Origin: Neisseria yangbaofengii
Lineage (GTDB): Bacteria > Pseudomonadota > Gammaproteobacteria > Burkholderiales > Neisseriaceae
Length of the DNA stretch: 64,000 nucleotides
Assembly (NCBI RefSeq): GCF_014898075.1
Contig: NZ_CP062976.1
Coordinates: 682,001 to 746,000, forward strand
Direction: 5' to 3'
Below, one piece after another: positions 19,754 through 28,866 of this stretch. How positions within the stretch are numbered: position 1 is the stretch's first letter; the number at the start of each line of letters is the position of its first letter. The translations under genes were made by a program, and so were the position numbers. Under the pieces are notes generated by a model. That model saw only the letters and a list, made by a program, of their open reading frames with translations, had not been told where the DNA came from and searched no databases.

Positions 19754-19829
19754 TGGAGCGGGAAACGAGTCTCGAACTCGCGACCTCAACCTTGGCAAGG
19801 TTGCGCTCTACCAACTGAGCTATTCCCGC
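19754..19829 (-). tRNA. tRNA-Gly (anticodon GCC), copy 4
   Basis: Same tRNA body; spaced 93 nt from copy 3 with a different short spacer. It is the first copy transcribed, 92 nt beyond the pgsA stop on the same strand. Confidence 0.96.
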
Positions 19830-19921
19830 TCAAATTTAATCCGATTGTTACGCTCTGTAACAAGGAAGACACCATTATTATGGATTTGCTTCTAATCGTC
19901 AAGCAGTTCGTGCTATTTTTT

Positions 19922-20494
19922 TTAACTTTTTTGAGCCATTTCTTTCCAGGCCATTTTCAGATAATAGAGCATCGACCACAGCGTGAGTACGGATGCGATA
20001 AACATCAATATGTTACCAATCATGATTAAGTCGAGGCCGTGAAAATTAGGTAAACCGATGAGCAGCAATAGGATGGCGGCCATTTGCACGGTGGTTTTTA
20101 ATTTGCCGATGGTGGCGACGGCCACGCTGTTACGCCGTCCCATTTGTGCCATCCATTCACGCAGTGCAGAAATGGTGATTTCGCGACCGATGATGATTAT
20201 GGCAAAGATGACGTAAGTGCGGTCAAGACTAACGAGCAGCAGCAGGGCAACGGCGACCATTAATTTGTCGGCGACAGGATCGAGAAATGCGCCGAAGTCG
20301 GAGGTTTGCTTCCATAGTCGTGCTAAAAAGCCGTCAAACCAATCGGTAATGGCGGCCACGGCAAAAATGACGGCGGCGGTCCAGTTGACAGTTTGCGGGT
20401 CTATCCAGTTTTCCGGCAGATAAAAAAGTACGGTAAACACCGGAATGAGCAAAACGCGCATCCAAGTGAGTAGAATGGGAATATTCCAAGGCAT
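19922..20494 (-). CDS. pgsA: CDP-diacylglycerol--glycerol-3-phosphate 3-phosphatidyltransferase
   Basis: A 190-residue membrane enzyme that makes phosphatidylglycerophosphate, committing to phosphatidylglycerol. N-terminal MPWNIPILLTWMRVLLIP is typical. The CDP-alcohol signature is seen as DWFDGFLARLWKQTSDFGAF then LDPVADK at about residues 47-73. It lies directly upstream of the tRNA array on the same strand, an arrangement seen elsewhere in bacteria, so the tRNAs may share its transcript. Confidence 0.95.
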   Translation of the reverse strand: MPWNIPILLTWMRVLLIPVFTVLFYLPENWIDPQTVNWTAAVIFAVAAITDWFDGFLARLWKQTSDFGAFLDPVADKLMVAVALLLLVSLDRTYVIFAIIIIGREITISALREWMAQMGRRNSVAVATIGKLKTTVQMAAILLLLIGLPNFHGLDLIMIGNILMFIASVLTLWSMLYYLKMAWKEMAQKS

Positions 20495-20622
20495 TTGGCG
20501 ACCTTTTCAGTAGGCTGTGGTTCGCTTGATATCAAGTCGGCTATTATAGCGAATTTCATCGCCTGCCGATAATTTCTGAGGGTAAAAATTCCGTTGTAAG
20601 GTTTTGGGTTGGCCGGGCAGAT

Positions 20623-21159
20623 TTAGATGATGATGAAACATCGATAACGAGGCAGTAATTGACGTTGCAAAGGATTATCTAAAAATGGGTGTAGGACCGT
20701 CTGAAAAGCAGGCAGGTGGTGGCTATGCGGATTATGCGGTAAATAATGTGCGGCATAATAGTGGGCAAGTAAGTCGGCTTGCTGTTCCATATTTAAGTCG
20801 CTGAAATGTTGAATGGTATGTGGCGGCGGATACACATAGGCTTTGCGACGTACATAGCCGCCGACTGCCGTCAGCAAGATGCCTGCCCACCATGTTTTAA
20901 AACCGAGCTGGTGCTGCCAAACATGAGTAAGTTCGTGAATCAGCCACATTTGATAACTGTGACCGGCCAGAGCGAAATCGGCAGGGCAGTTTTGGCGCGG
21001 AAAGTAAATGTGGCCGTTGGGTGCAATCGCTACATTGATGCCGGGCAGATAAGGAATGCCGTGATAGATTTTGACGCGCGCATAATCGATGCCGTCTGAG
21101 AAAACGCGGCGGGCCATTTCGATTTCGTTTGCCGTTAAACGCCGCCAATGCTTACTCAC
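20623..21159 (-). CDS. HExxH zinc-metallopeptidase-like protein (Vgr-related family)
   Basis: 178 residues from a GTG at 21159 that overlaps the stop of the upstream DUF2062 gene. A longer frame from 21231 would overlap that gene far more. IHELTHVWQHQLG at about residues 82-94 is an HExxH zinc motif, and NMEQQADLLAHYY about 55 residues later may supply the third ligand. The N-terminal half resembles Vgr-related proteins (IYHGIPYLPG, YFPRQNC). No signal peptide. Function unknown; possible gluzincin-type peptidase. Confidence 0.6.
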   Translation of the reverse strand: MSKHWRRLTANEIEMARRVFSDGIDYARVKIYHGIPYLPGINVAIAPNGHIYFPRQNCPADFALAGHSYQMWLIHELTHVWQHQLGFKTWWAGILLTAVGGYVRRKAYVYPPPHTIQHFSDLNMEQQADLLAHYYAAHYLPHNPHSHHLPAFQTVLHPFLDNPLQRQLLPRYRCFIII

Positions 21160-21694
21160 GCGCTTCCTTTCGTTTGCGCCAATGGTATTGGGTAAGCAGC
21201 CGCCAGCCGACCAATACGGCGATATAGCCAATCACGGCCAAAATCGAACCCAAAACTGGCACGCCGACCAGCAGGGGTTTGCCTGCGCCCAGCAGCCAAG
21301 TGCCGAGTTCGCTGAAAAAATTCGTATCCGACCAGCTTGGGAAGTCCAGCGTGTCTGCTGTTTCTATGCCCAAAATCAGCGAGCCGATTTTGTAGGCGGC
21401 GTAATAGAGCGGCATATAGGTGATGGGGTTGGTATAGAGAGTGCTGAACACGGCTACCGGCAGGTTGGTACGCAAAAAGTAGGCGACAATAAGCGCGCTG
21501 ATCATTTGTGTAGGGCCGGGCATTAAGCCACAAAACATACCGACCGCTACCGACACCGCAGCTTGACGGCGGTTGAGTGTCCAGAAATAGGGCCTATCAA
21601 ACAGTGGCGCAAAAGGTTTGCTCCAGCGAGATGCGAAAATCTGCTGTCGGCCGGGTAATTTTTGGCGTAAACGGTTGAGATAGGATTGGCTCAT
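21152..21694 (-). CDS. DUF2062 family membrane protein
   Basis: 180 residues. The N-terminal region LWTLNRRQAAVSVAVGMFCG-type segment followed by LMPGPTQMISALIVAYFLRT and LPVAVFSTLYTNPITYMPLY is characteristic of DUF2062. Three to four hydrophobic segments follow. The role is unknown; homologues often accompany surface-polysaccharide or competence genes. It overlaps the next gene downstream by 8 nt, suggesting one operon. Confidence 0.85.
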   Translation of the reverse strand: MSQSYLNRLRQKLPGRQQIFASRWSKPFAPLFDRPYFWTLNRRQAAVSVAVGMFCGLMPGPTQMISALIVAYFLRTNLPVAVFSTLYTNPITYMPLYYAAYKIGSLILGIETADTLDFPSWSDTNFFSELGTWLLGAGKPLLVGVPVLGSILAVIGYIAVLVGWRLLTQYHWRKRKEARE

Positions 21695-21813
21695 GGATAG
21701 GCGTTGAAGTGAGACATACAGGGTAACATGGTGGGTTGTGGCCGAGTTTTAAAGAGAAGGCAGTCTGAAAAAGAATAGGTGCGGTGAAGCAGGTAATCAA
21801 ATTTATCGATAAT

Positions 21814-21854
21814 AAAAGGCCGTCTGAATGCAAGTTTGACTTTCAGACGGCCTT
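21814..21854. terminator. DUS-pair terminator
   Basis: Inverted DUS copies with a T run on the complement, just beyond the fixH stop; terminates the ccoG-fixH transcript. Confidence 0.75.
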
Positions 21855-21859
21855 GAATT

Positions 21860-22411
21860 TTATCGGGCGTTATCCGTGCCGAACAATTTATCCATCGGGG
21901 TCAGATTGATGGCATTGCCTTGGCTGGTAATCCATTTGTCTTCCACACGCCAGATACCGGCTTCATCAGCCACACGCACATACCAGTGATTGGTGGCGGG
22001 CAAAGGTTTGAACACGGCATCGTATTCCATGCGTTCGGATGAGACGTTGCTGCCTACTGCTTTGAGGGTAATGGTTTGGTCTTCTGCTTTTTTTGCAGGG
22101 TGCAACAATTGCAGGTAAACCGGCTGCTTGGCGTCGAAATCGCCGCTGACAAACACTTTGGCTTTATCCATATCCGGGCTGATTAACACTTGCGCCTGAA
22201 TATGGCGTTTGACCGCTTCTTCGTCGCGCTTCAATTCGATTCCGATGTGCTTGCCGTCTTTGTAGTAATCGTCGGATACCAAGTCGGTCATGTTTTGCTT
22301 GGCAACAAAAAACATGGATACGCTGGCGATGACTACAAAAATCGGGCCGACCATCAAAAACCAGGGCCAGAAGTTTTTATACCAAGGTTGTACATTTTTT
22401 TTCTGCGACAC
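21860..22411 (-). CDS. fixH: FixH family cytochrome oxidase accessory protein
   Basis: 183 residues from the GTG at 22411, which has a strong Shine-Dalgarno (GGAGAG) and begins 1 nt after the ccoG stop. A start at 22444 would add 11 residues overlapping ccoG. It has one membrane helix (NFWPWFLMVGPIFVVIASVS) then a periplasmic beta-rich FixH domain with DYYKDGKHIGIEL. FixH helps maturation of cbb3 oxidase, in a copper-related step. The pairing with ccoG supports the call. Confidence 0.85.
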   Translation of the reverse strand: MSQKKNVQPWYKNFWPWFLMVGPIFVVIASVSMFFVAKQNMTDLVSDDYYKDGKHIGIELKRDEEAVKRHIQAQVLISPDMDKAKVFVSGDFDAKQPVYLQLLHPAKKAEDQTITLKAVGSNVSSERMEYDAVFKPLPATNHWYVRVADEAGIWRVEDKWITSQGNAINLTPMDKLFGTDNAR

Positions 22412-22412
22412 A

Positions 22413-23948
22413 TTACTCTCCGATAAAGGTTGCTTCTTCTTCAATCGTCACTTTATCCGAATCAGCTTTGCCTGATTCTTGGTAAACGAAGATAAATTCA
22501 ATAGGATGGCTGCCTTTGTCGGCATATTCCGGAATGGTGGATACCTGCACAGGAATGGTGATGGTTTCACGGGCAGGCAATTTCAAACCTTCTTCCGGTA
22601 AACCGGTCAAGGCGATTTCTTCAAAGCCTTTTACGCTGGCGGTCAGGACTTGGTCGTATTCGCTGTTGTTGATGATGCGCAGGTTATACGCATTTTCCAA
22701 CCAGCCTTGGTTGTTTTCACGAACCATCACGCCGCGGTCTTTTAAGATATCCACTTCAACCATTTTTCGGGTGGAAATGCCGGTAATAAAGGCAATAATC
22801 ACGATTGCCAATACCGCGCCATAACCGGCTACGCGTGGGCGTTTCAAGCGTTTCTTGATGTCGGATTCAGGATATTCATGTTCCAACGCGCCTTCGGTAG
22901 TGTAGCGAATCAGACCGCGCGGATAGCTCATTTTATCCATGATTTCATCACAGGCATCAATACAGGCGGCACAACCGATACACTGATATTGCAAACCGTC
23001 TCGGATGTCGATGCCGACCGGGCACACTTGCACGCACATATTACAGTTGATGCAGTCGCCCAGCGGTGTTTCTTCGCGGGAAACGCTTTTCTTACGTGCG
23101 CCACGCGGTTCGCCACGCTCGTAATCATAAGAAATAATCAGCGTGTCTTTATCAAACATCGCACTTTGGAAGCGCGCGTAAGGGCACATGTGCAGACACA
23201 CTTTTTCACGCATGATGTGCGCCATAAAGAAAGTCATGAAGCCGTAGAAGGCTGCGGCAAAGACGGCACCGCCGCCGGCTGAGCCATTAAACAATGCCGG
23301 TACAAACTCACGAATCGGGTTGAACCAGCCGGCAAAGGTAATGCCTGTCCATGCGCAGAACAGGAAAATTAGCAGGTATTTGGTTGCTTTGATGCGGATT
23401 TTGGTGAAATTCCACGGTGATTTTTCCAGCTTCAGGCGTTTGTTGCGGTCACCTTCAACCAAGTTGTCAATCCAAAGCATGATTTCGGTGTAAACTGTTT
23501 GCGGGCAAGAATAACCGCACCACAAGCGGCCGGCAATGGTCGTCCACCAAAACAGGCCGAACGCGCAAATCATCAGCAATAATGCCAAGTAAATCAAGTC
23601 GCCCATGCCCAACGACAGGCCGAAGATATAGAAATGGCGATCGGGAATGTTGAATAATACCGCTTGACGGCCGGACCAGTTAAACCACGGAATAATGTAA
23701 AACACAAATTGCGTTGCCAATATTGCCGCAATACGCAGCTTGGCAAAGCGGCCTTCGGCTTTTTTCGGGTGGATGCGCTCGCCCGCCGGATGAATTTGAA
23801 TTGCGGCCGATTTCGGCTTGGCAGGCTTCGGCGGAGTTAATTTTTCCTCTTTGGCTTGAGCCCCGATGTCTTTTTTAGGCTCGGTTTGCGGCTCGTCGGC
23901 ATGATGTTCGGGTTCTGCGGCCGGTGTTGGTTTTTCTTCGGCAGACAT
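22413..23948 (-). CDS. ccoG: Cytochrome c oxidase accessory protein CcoG (RdxA/FixG)
   Basis: 511 residues, membrane-bound polyferredoxin. An N-terminal Pro/Glu/Lys-rich cytoplasmic tail is followed by about five helices. Two 4Fe-4S clusters are read from CINCNMCVQVCPVGID and CIGCAACIDACDEIM, with further CGYSCPQTVYTE and CLHMCPYARF motifs. The C-terminal Ig-like FixG domain is present. It reduces copper for cbb3 oxidase assembly in characterised homologues. A DUS sits about 50 nt upstream of the start. Confidence 0.95.
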   Translation of the reverse strand: MSAEEKPTPAAEPEHHADEPQTEPKKDIGAQAKEEKLTPPKPAKPKSAAIQIHPAGERIHPKKAEGRFAKLRIAAILATQFVFYIIPWFNWSGRQAVLFNIPDRHFYIFGLSLGMGDLIYLALLLMICAFGLFWWTTIAGRLWCGYSCPQTVYTEIMLWIDNLVEGDRNKRLKLEKSPWNFTKIRIKATKYLLIFLFCAWTGITFAGWFNPIREFVPALFNGSAGGGAVFAAAFYGFMTFFMAHIMREKVCLHMCPYARFQSAMFDKDTLIISYDYERGEPRGARKKSVSREETPLGDCINCNMCVQVCPVGIDIRDGLQYQCIGCAACIDACDEIMDKMSYPRGLIRYTTEGALEHEYPESDIKKRLKRPRVAGYGAVLAIVIIAFITGISTRKMVEVDILKDRGVMVRENNQGWLENAYNLRIINNSEYDQVLTASVKGFEEIALTGLPEEGLKLPARETITIPVQVSTIPEYADKGSHPIEFIFVYQESGKADSDKVTIEEEATFIGE

Positions 23949-24149
23949 GGCTTGTTCCTTAATATCAATATGTTTTAATCATGGTAGTGGGTGTGGCAAT
24001 GCATTTTCAGACGGCCTGAGTCTGAGAAAATGTTTTGCGGCCGGAACTTTGTAATCATAACATTTTCTGCTGTTCCTGCCGACCAAACTGCTTGCTAATT
24101 TGTAGAGATTCATCTAATATTTTTTGAACTAATACAAAAAAAGCTTTGT

Positions 24150-25451
24150 ATGACTCAATTAAAACCTAAAGGCAATACCGCTGTCAATATTGCCCAATCC
24201 ATCGAGCAGCTTATCCGCCGCAAAGTGTGGCCTGAAGGCTGCCGTTTGCCGACGGTGCGCAGTTTGGCGGACGAATTGGGGGTCAATCCCAATACCGTAT
24301 CGGCCGCTTATAAACAATTGCGTGCTGCCGGCATTATCGATACCGATGGCCGGCGCGGCAGCTTTGTGCCACACAAAACCGAAATTTTGCACAGCGAAAC
24401 CGCCGTTCCGCAAGGTTTGGTCGATTTGGCTTCGGGCAATGTCGACCGCCGCTTACTGCCGCCGCTGGCGCCGGATTTATTCGATCATTACAGTTTGAAT
24501 GCTGATGTGGGCAATTATGGTGACCATCCTGAATTAATAAAATTTTTAAAAAACTGGTTGGCCGAGCACATCGGCATTGAGAGCGAATTAATGTTGCTTT
24601 CGAGCAGCCTGGATATTATTGAGCGCATTCTCATGCAACGCTGCATCAGCGGCTGTAAAGTATTGATTGAAGATCCATGCTGGCCGCCGCTGCCTGCTTT
24701 GTTGGCTGCTTTGCGCTTAGAAGCCGTGCCTTTGCAGATGGATGATGAAGGCGCGGTGGTACCCGAGCAATTGAGCGGTGATTTTTCCGTGGTGATTCTG
24801 ACGCCGCGTGCGCATAGCCCGACCGGCATTAACTACAGCCGCGCGCGTTGGCAGCAATGGCAGGCATTTTTGAATCAGTACGATGCTTTGCTGATTGTCG
24901 ACGACCACTGGGCGGCTTTGAGCCGGCAGCCTTTTTACGGCATGCAAGGTTTTGAAGGCGAATGGATCTACACCACGTCCACCAGTAAATTTCTCGGCAC
25001 TGATGCGCGCATAGCGATTGCGGCCGGCAACAGCAATATCCTGCATGCCATGAAAAAGCGATTTGCCTTGGGGCCGCGTTGGATCAGCAAAATTCTGCAA
25101 CATTTGACTTGGCAGCTGTGGCAGCGGCTGGAAGGAGAGGCTATGCATGAGATTTCGGAAAGCTATCGTGTCCGCCGCCAAACTTTGTTTGTATGTTTGA
25201 ATCAACACGGCATTTTCCCTTTAGGCAAAAATGGCGAAGGCTTCCATATTTGGCTGCCGGTCGCCAATGAAGCGCAGGTGATTCAGTTTTTGGCGGCAAA
25301 GGGGTGGGCAGTGCAAAGTTGCGCGGCATTTCATTTTGCCAAACGCGGCTCGGTACGCATTACGTTCAGCAATCTGGATTTGGCTGATTGCGCGCGTTTG
25401 GCCGGCGACATTGCCGAAACGCTGAATGCAGGCCGTAAAACGATTTATTGA
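24150..25451 (+). CDS. MocR/GntR-type transcriptional regulator with aminotransferase-like domain
   Basis: 433 residues. The N-terminal GntR winged helix at about residues 10-75 shows RLPTVRSLADELGVNPNTVS. It is joined to a fold-type I PLP domain, with TSTSKFLGTDARI holding the Lys expected to bind PLP and RVRRQTLF later. MocR proteins sense PLP or amino acid derivatives. The target is not evident; it lies 146 nt before tkt and is separated from it by a DUS terminator. Confidence 0.88.
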   Translation: MTQLKPKGNTAVNIAQSIEQLIRRKVWPEGCRLPTVRSLADELGVNPNTVSAAYKQLRAAGIIDTDGRRGSFVPHKTEILHSETAVPQGLVDLASGNVDRRLLPPLAPDLFDHYSLNADVGNYGDHPELIKFLKNWLAEHIGIESELMLLSSSLDIIERILMQRCISGCKVLIEDPCWPPLPALLAALRLEAVPLQMDDEGAVVPEQLSGDFSVVILTPRAHSPTGINYSRARWQQWQAFLNQYDALLIVDDHWAALSRQPFYGMQGFEGEWIYTTSTSKFLGTDARIAIAAGNSNILHAMKKRFALGPRWISKILQHLTWQLWQRLEGEAMHEISESYRVRRQTLFVCLNQHGIFPLGKNGEGFHIWLPVANEAQVIQFLAAKGWAVQSCAAFHFAKRGSVRITFSNLDLADCARLAGDIAETLNAGRKTIY

Positions 25452-25456
25452 GTGTA

Positions 25457-25500
25457 CAGGCCGTCTGAAAATTTTTTGCATAGTTTTCAGACGGCCTTTT
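25457..25500. terminator. DUS-pair terminator after the MocR gene
   Basis: A 14-bp stem built on the DUS with T run TTTTG downstream. Confidence 0.8.
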
Positions 25501-25596
25501 GTTCTGTCGCAATACTGTGCTTGAAAGCCTTGCAAAATCAAGCGATAATTCAAACCGTTTTCCCGCATTCACATCTTTAAAAGAAAGAAGGTACTG

Positions 25597-27576
25597 ATGT
25601 CACAACTGGCAAACGCAATCCGCTTCCTTTCCGCAGACGCGGTACAAAAAGCCAACTCCGGCCACCCGGGTGCGCCGATGGGCATGGCTGAAATGGCCGA
25701 AGTTTTGTGGACGCAATATCTCAACCACAATCCTGCCAATCCGAAATTCTACAACCGTGACCGTTTTGTATTGTCTAACGGCCACGCGTCGATGATTTTA
25801 TACAGCCTGTTGCACCTGACCGGTTACAATGTTTCTATTGAAGATTTGAAAAATTTCCGCCAACTGCACAGTAAAACGCCGGGCCACCCGGAATACGGCT
25901 ACACCGACGGCGTAGAAACCACTACCGGCCCATTGGGCCAAGGTATTGCCAATGCGGTGGGCATGGCTTTGGCGGAAAAAATCTTGGCGGCCGAGTTCAA
26001 CAAAGACGGTTTGGACATTGTCGATCACTACACCTATGTGTTCTTGGGTGACGGCTGCTTGATGGAAGGCGTGTCACACGAAGCCTGCTCGTTGGCCGGT
26101 ACCTTAGGCTTGGGCAAATTGATTGTTCTGTATGACGACAACAACATTTCCATTGACGGTAAAGTGGACGGCTGGTTTACCGAAGACATTCCGCAACGGT
26201 TTGAAAGCTATGGCTGGCATGTAGTACCGAATGTCAACGGCCACGATACCGCAGCGATTCAGACGGCCATCGATGCCGCCCGCGCCGAAACCGGCAAACC
26301 TTCCATCATCTGTTGCAAAACCTTAATCGGTAAAGGAGCGGCAACCAAAGAAGGCAGCCATAAAACCCACGGTGCGCCATTGGGTGCGGATGAAATCGAA
26401 GCCACGCGCAAACATTTGGGCTGGACGCATGCCGCGTTTGAAGTGCCGCAAGAAGTGTATGAAGGTTGGGATGCCAAAGAAAAAGGCGCGCAACTGGAAA
26501 ACGAATGGAACAAACTGTTTGCCGAATACCGAAGCCGCTTCCCTGAAGAAGCCGCCGAATTCGTGCGCCGCATGGAAAAAGAATTGCCGAAAAACTTCGA
26601 TGCTTATGTTCAGACGGCCTTGAAAGAAGTGTGCGACAAAGCCGAAACCATCGCTACCCGTAAAGCCAGCCAAAACAGCATCGAAACCTTGGCCAAAGTG
26701 TTGCCGGAATTTGTCGGCGGCTCGGCGGATTTGACCCCTTCTAACTTAACCGACTGGTCAGACAGCAAAGCCGTTACCGCTCAAAACGGCGGCAACTATG
26801 TGCATTACGGTGTGCGCGAATTCGGTATGGGCGCCATCATGAACGGCTTGGCACTGCACGGCGGTGTGAAACCGTTTGGCGCGACTTTCCTGATGTTCAG
26901 CGAATACCAACGCAACGCCTTGCGCATGGCGGCACTGATGAAAATCAACCCGATTTTCGTGTTCACCCACGATTCCATCGGCTTGGGGGAAGACGGTCCG
27001 ACCCACCAACCGGTCGAGCAAACCGCCACCTTGCGCCTGATTCCGAACATGGATGTATGGCGTCCTTGTGACACTGCCGAATCTCTGGTGGCATGGGCAG
27101 AAGCGGTGAAAGCTGCCGATCACCCGAGCAGCCTGATTTTCAGCCGCCAAAATCTGAAATTCCTGCAACGCAGCGACGAGCAGTTGGGCAACATCCAGCG
27201 CGGCGGCTACGTCATCAGCGAAGCCCAAGGCGAAGCCAAAGCGGTGATTATCGCTACCGGTTCGGAAGTCGAATTGGCCTTGAACGCACAAGCCGCCTTG
27301 GCCGAAGAAGGCATTGCCGTGCGCGTGGTGTCTATGCCGTCAACCCATGCATTCGACCGCCAAGACGCCGCTTACCAAGCCGGCGTATTGCCGGCCAACC
27401 TGCCGCGCGTCGCAGTAGAAGCGGGAGTGACCGGCGGTTGGTACAAATACGTCGGCTTAAACGGCAAAGTGGTCGGTCTCGATCGCTTCGGCGAATCGGC
27501 TCCGGCAGAGTTGCTGTTTAAAGAGTTTGGCTTTACTACGGACAATGTGGTTGCGGCCGTGAAATCAGTGTTGTAA
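25597..27576 (+). CDS. tkt: Transketolase
   Basis: 659 residues, full length. Thiamine-diphosphate site: [17 protein letters not shown] near the N-terminus, [14 protein letters not shown] with the GDG motif, and the NNISIDG segment. The central domain has [15 protein letters not shown] and [19 protein letters not shown]. It works in the non-oxidative pentose phosphate pathway, supplying erythrose-4-phosphate for the shikimate pathway. A DUS terminator follows. Confidence 0.98.
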   Translation: MSQLANAIRFLSADAVQKANSGHPGAPMGMAEMAEVLWTQYLNHNPANPKFYNRDRFVLSNGHASMILYSLLHLTGYNVSIEDLKNFRQLHSKTPGHPEYGYTDGVETTTGPLGQGIANAVGMALAEKILAAEFNKDGLDIVDHYTYVFLGDGCLMEGVSHEACSLAGTLGLGKLIVLYDDNNISIDGKVDGWFTEDIPQRFESYGWHVVPNVNGHDTAAIQTAIDAARAETGKPSIICCKTLIGKGAATKEGSHKTHGAPLGADEIEATRKHLGWTHAAFEVPQEVYEGWDAKEKGAQLENEWNKLFAEYRSRFPEEAAEFVRRMEKELPKNFDAYVQTALKEVCDKAETIATRKASQNSIETLAKVLPEFVGGSADLTPSNLTDWSDSKAVTAQNGGNYVHYGVREFGMGAIMNGLALHGGVKPFGATFLMFSEYQRNALRMAALMKINPIFVFTHDSIGLGEDGPTHQPVEQTATLRLIPNMDVWRPCDTAESLVAWAEAVKAADHPSSLIFSRQNLKFLQRSDEQLGNIQRGGYVISEAQGEAKAVIIATGSEVELALNAQAALAEEGIAVRVVSMPSTHAFDRQDAAYQAGVLPANLPRVAVEAGVTGGWYKYVGLNGKVVGLDRFGESAPAELLFKEFGFTTDNVVAAVKSVL

Positions 27577-27592
27577 GTCAAATGGTTTGAAG

Positions 27593-27625
27593 AAAGGCCG
27601 TCTGAAAATTTCAGACGGCCTTTTT
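27593..27625. terminator. DUS-pair terminator, bidirectional
   Basis: Inverted DUS copies between convergent tkt and the aldo/keto reductase gene, with A and T runs outside. Confidence 0.85.
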
Positions 27626-27641
27626 GATTGACTCAAAAATC

Positions 27642-28628
27642 TTAAAACTCTTCCGTATCAATCTCGGTTTGCGCGGCGGCAGGATAGCGGGCGCCTTTGA
27701 CGCTGTGTTGATTGATTAATTCACCGGCTTGCCGCAATATGTCTGCGGCAATATTCAAATCTGCGGCGGCGATGTTATCGGCCAAGTGCTGCGGGTTGGT
27801 GGTGCCGGGAATCGGCAGGATGTTGTCGGATTGCGCCAGCAGCCATGCCAAGCCCAGTTGGGCGGCGGTACAGCCTGCTTCATCGGCAAGGGTTTGCAGT
27901 TGGTCGCGCAGTTTCAGGTTGGCAGGATAGTTTTCGGCACTGAAACGCGGCATCGGGCGGCGGATGTCTTTTTCTTCCAAGGCGGTAATGTCGCGCAGAT
28001 TGCCCAAGAAGCCGCGGGCAATCGGGCTGAAGGCGGCAAAGGCGATGCCCAGCTCACGCGTTTTATCTAAAACGGCAATTTCGGGATTGCGTGTCCATAA
28101 GGAATATTCGGTTTGCAAGGCGGCAATCGGGTGCACAGCGTGGGCTTTTTCCAAGGTGTCAGCGGAAACTTCGGATAAGCCTATGGCGCGGATTTTGCCT
28201 TGCTCAACCAAGCGCGACAGGGTGCCGACGCTTTCTTCAACCGGCACGTTTTTGTCCCGGCGGTGCAGGTAATACAAGTCGATGACATCGGTTTGCAGGC
28301 GTTGCAGCGATTCGTCGGCTTGGCGGATTAAGGTTTCGGGACGGCCGTCGATGACGCGTTTGCCGTTGATGCCGCCCATGCCGCATTTGCTGGCAAGGAA
28401 AATATTGCTGCGGTGATTTTTCAGGGCTTTGCCGACTAAGGTTTCATTGGCGCCGAAACCGTAAAGGGTGGCGGTGTCGAAATGGTTGTAACCCAAATCT
28501 ATGGCTTGGCGTAGGAAATCGATGGCGGTTTGTTTGTCCGGCGGCGTGCCGTATGCATGACTGAGGTTCATGCAACCGAGGCCGATGGGATGGACGGGGG
28601 TATTGTTGATGGTGCGGTTTTGGGGCAT
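27642..28628 (-). CDS. Aldo/keto reductase
   Basis: 328 residues, cytoplasmic TIM-barrel NADPH-dependent oxidoreductase. FDTATLYGFGANETLVGKAL at about residues 51-70 carries the catalytic Asp and Tyr; FLASKCGM holds the Lys, and YYLHRRDKNVPVEES the His. PIPGTTNPQHLADNI near the C-terminus binds cofactor. Closest in pattern to the AKR13/YajO-type group. Substrate not assignable. Confidence 0.9.
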   Translation of the reverse strand: MPQNRTINNTPVHPIGLGCMNLSHAYGTPPDKQTAIDFLRQAIDLGYNHFDTATLYGFGANETLVGKALKNHRSNIFLASKCGMGGINGKRVIDGRPETLIRQADESLQRLQTDVIDLYYLHRRDKNVPVEESVGTLSRLVEQGKIRAIGLSEVSADTLEKAHAVHPIAALQTEYSLWTRNPEIAVLDKTRELGIAFAAFSPIARGFLGNLRDITALEEKDIRRPMPRFSAENYPANLKLRDQLQTLADEAGCTAAQLGLAWLLAQSDNILPIPGTTNPQHLADNIAAADLNIAADILRQAGELINQHSVKGARYPAAAQTEIDTEEF

Positions 28629-28643
28629 GGTGATTCCTTATTT

Positions 28644-28676
28644 GAGGCCGTCTGAAATCTATTTTCAGACGGCATG
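28644..28676. repeat. DUS inverted pair
   Basis: AGGCCGTCTGAA facing TTCAGACGGCAT upstream of the aldo/keto reductase gene; a hairpin that could end transcription entering from the ligC side. Confidence 0.6.
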
Positions 28677-28691
28677 GCAAAATGCAAAAGG

Positions 28692-28817
28692 CCGAGGCTT
28701 TTGTAAAACTCAATTTGAACTAACAAAACTGTGTTTGTATTCGCCTATGCCGGAATGACGGCTTAAAGATTTCTGGAAATTTATAGCGAATCCACTATAC
28801 AAGTTTTGCAAAAGCCG
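28692..28817. repeat. IS-derived repeat with CTTTTGCAAAA-type ends and CREE palindrome
   Basis: GGCTTTTGTAAAACTC at the left faces GTTTTGCAAAAGCC at the right, about 125 bp overall. Within it, TATAGCGAATCCACTATA (28781-28798) is two Correia ends fused without the core. It has no coding content. Confidence 0.45.
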
Positions 28818-28858
28818 CAGGCCGTCTGAAAGAATGATGTTTTTCAGACGGCCTGCGG
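28815..28858. terminator. DUS-pair terminator after ligC
   Basis: An extended stem, CCGCAGGCCGTCTGAA with its complement, 8 nt beyond the ligC stop; ends the lig block. Confidence 0.85.
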
Positions 28859-28866
28859 AGATTGGA

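Noticed and set aside
19453-19829. Direct repeats that could suggest a CRISPR array
   Set aside because: The repeats are complete tRNA-Gly genes with cloverleaf features; repeat length and spacers do not fit CRISPR.
28815-28858. DUS inverted pairs as IS terminal repeats
   Set aside because: The arms are the genus-wide uptake sequence and recur as terminators between most genes, without enclosed transposase or target duplications.
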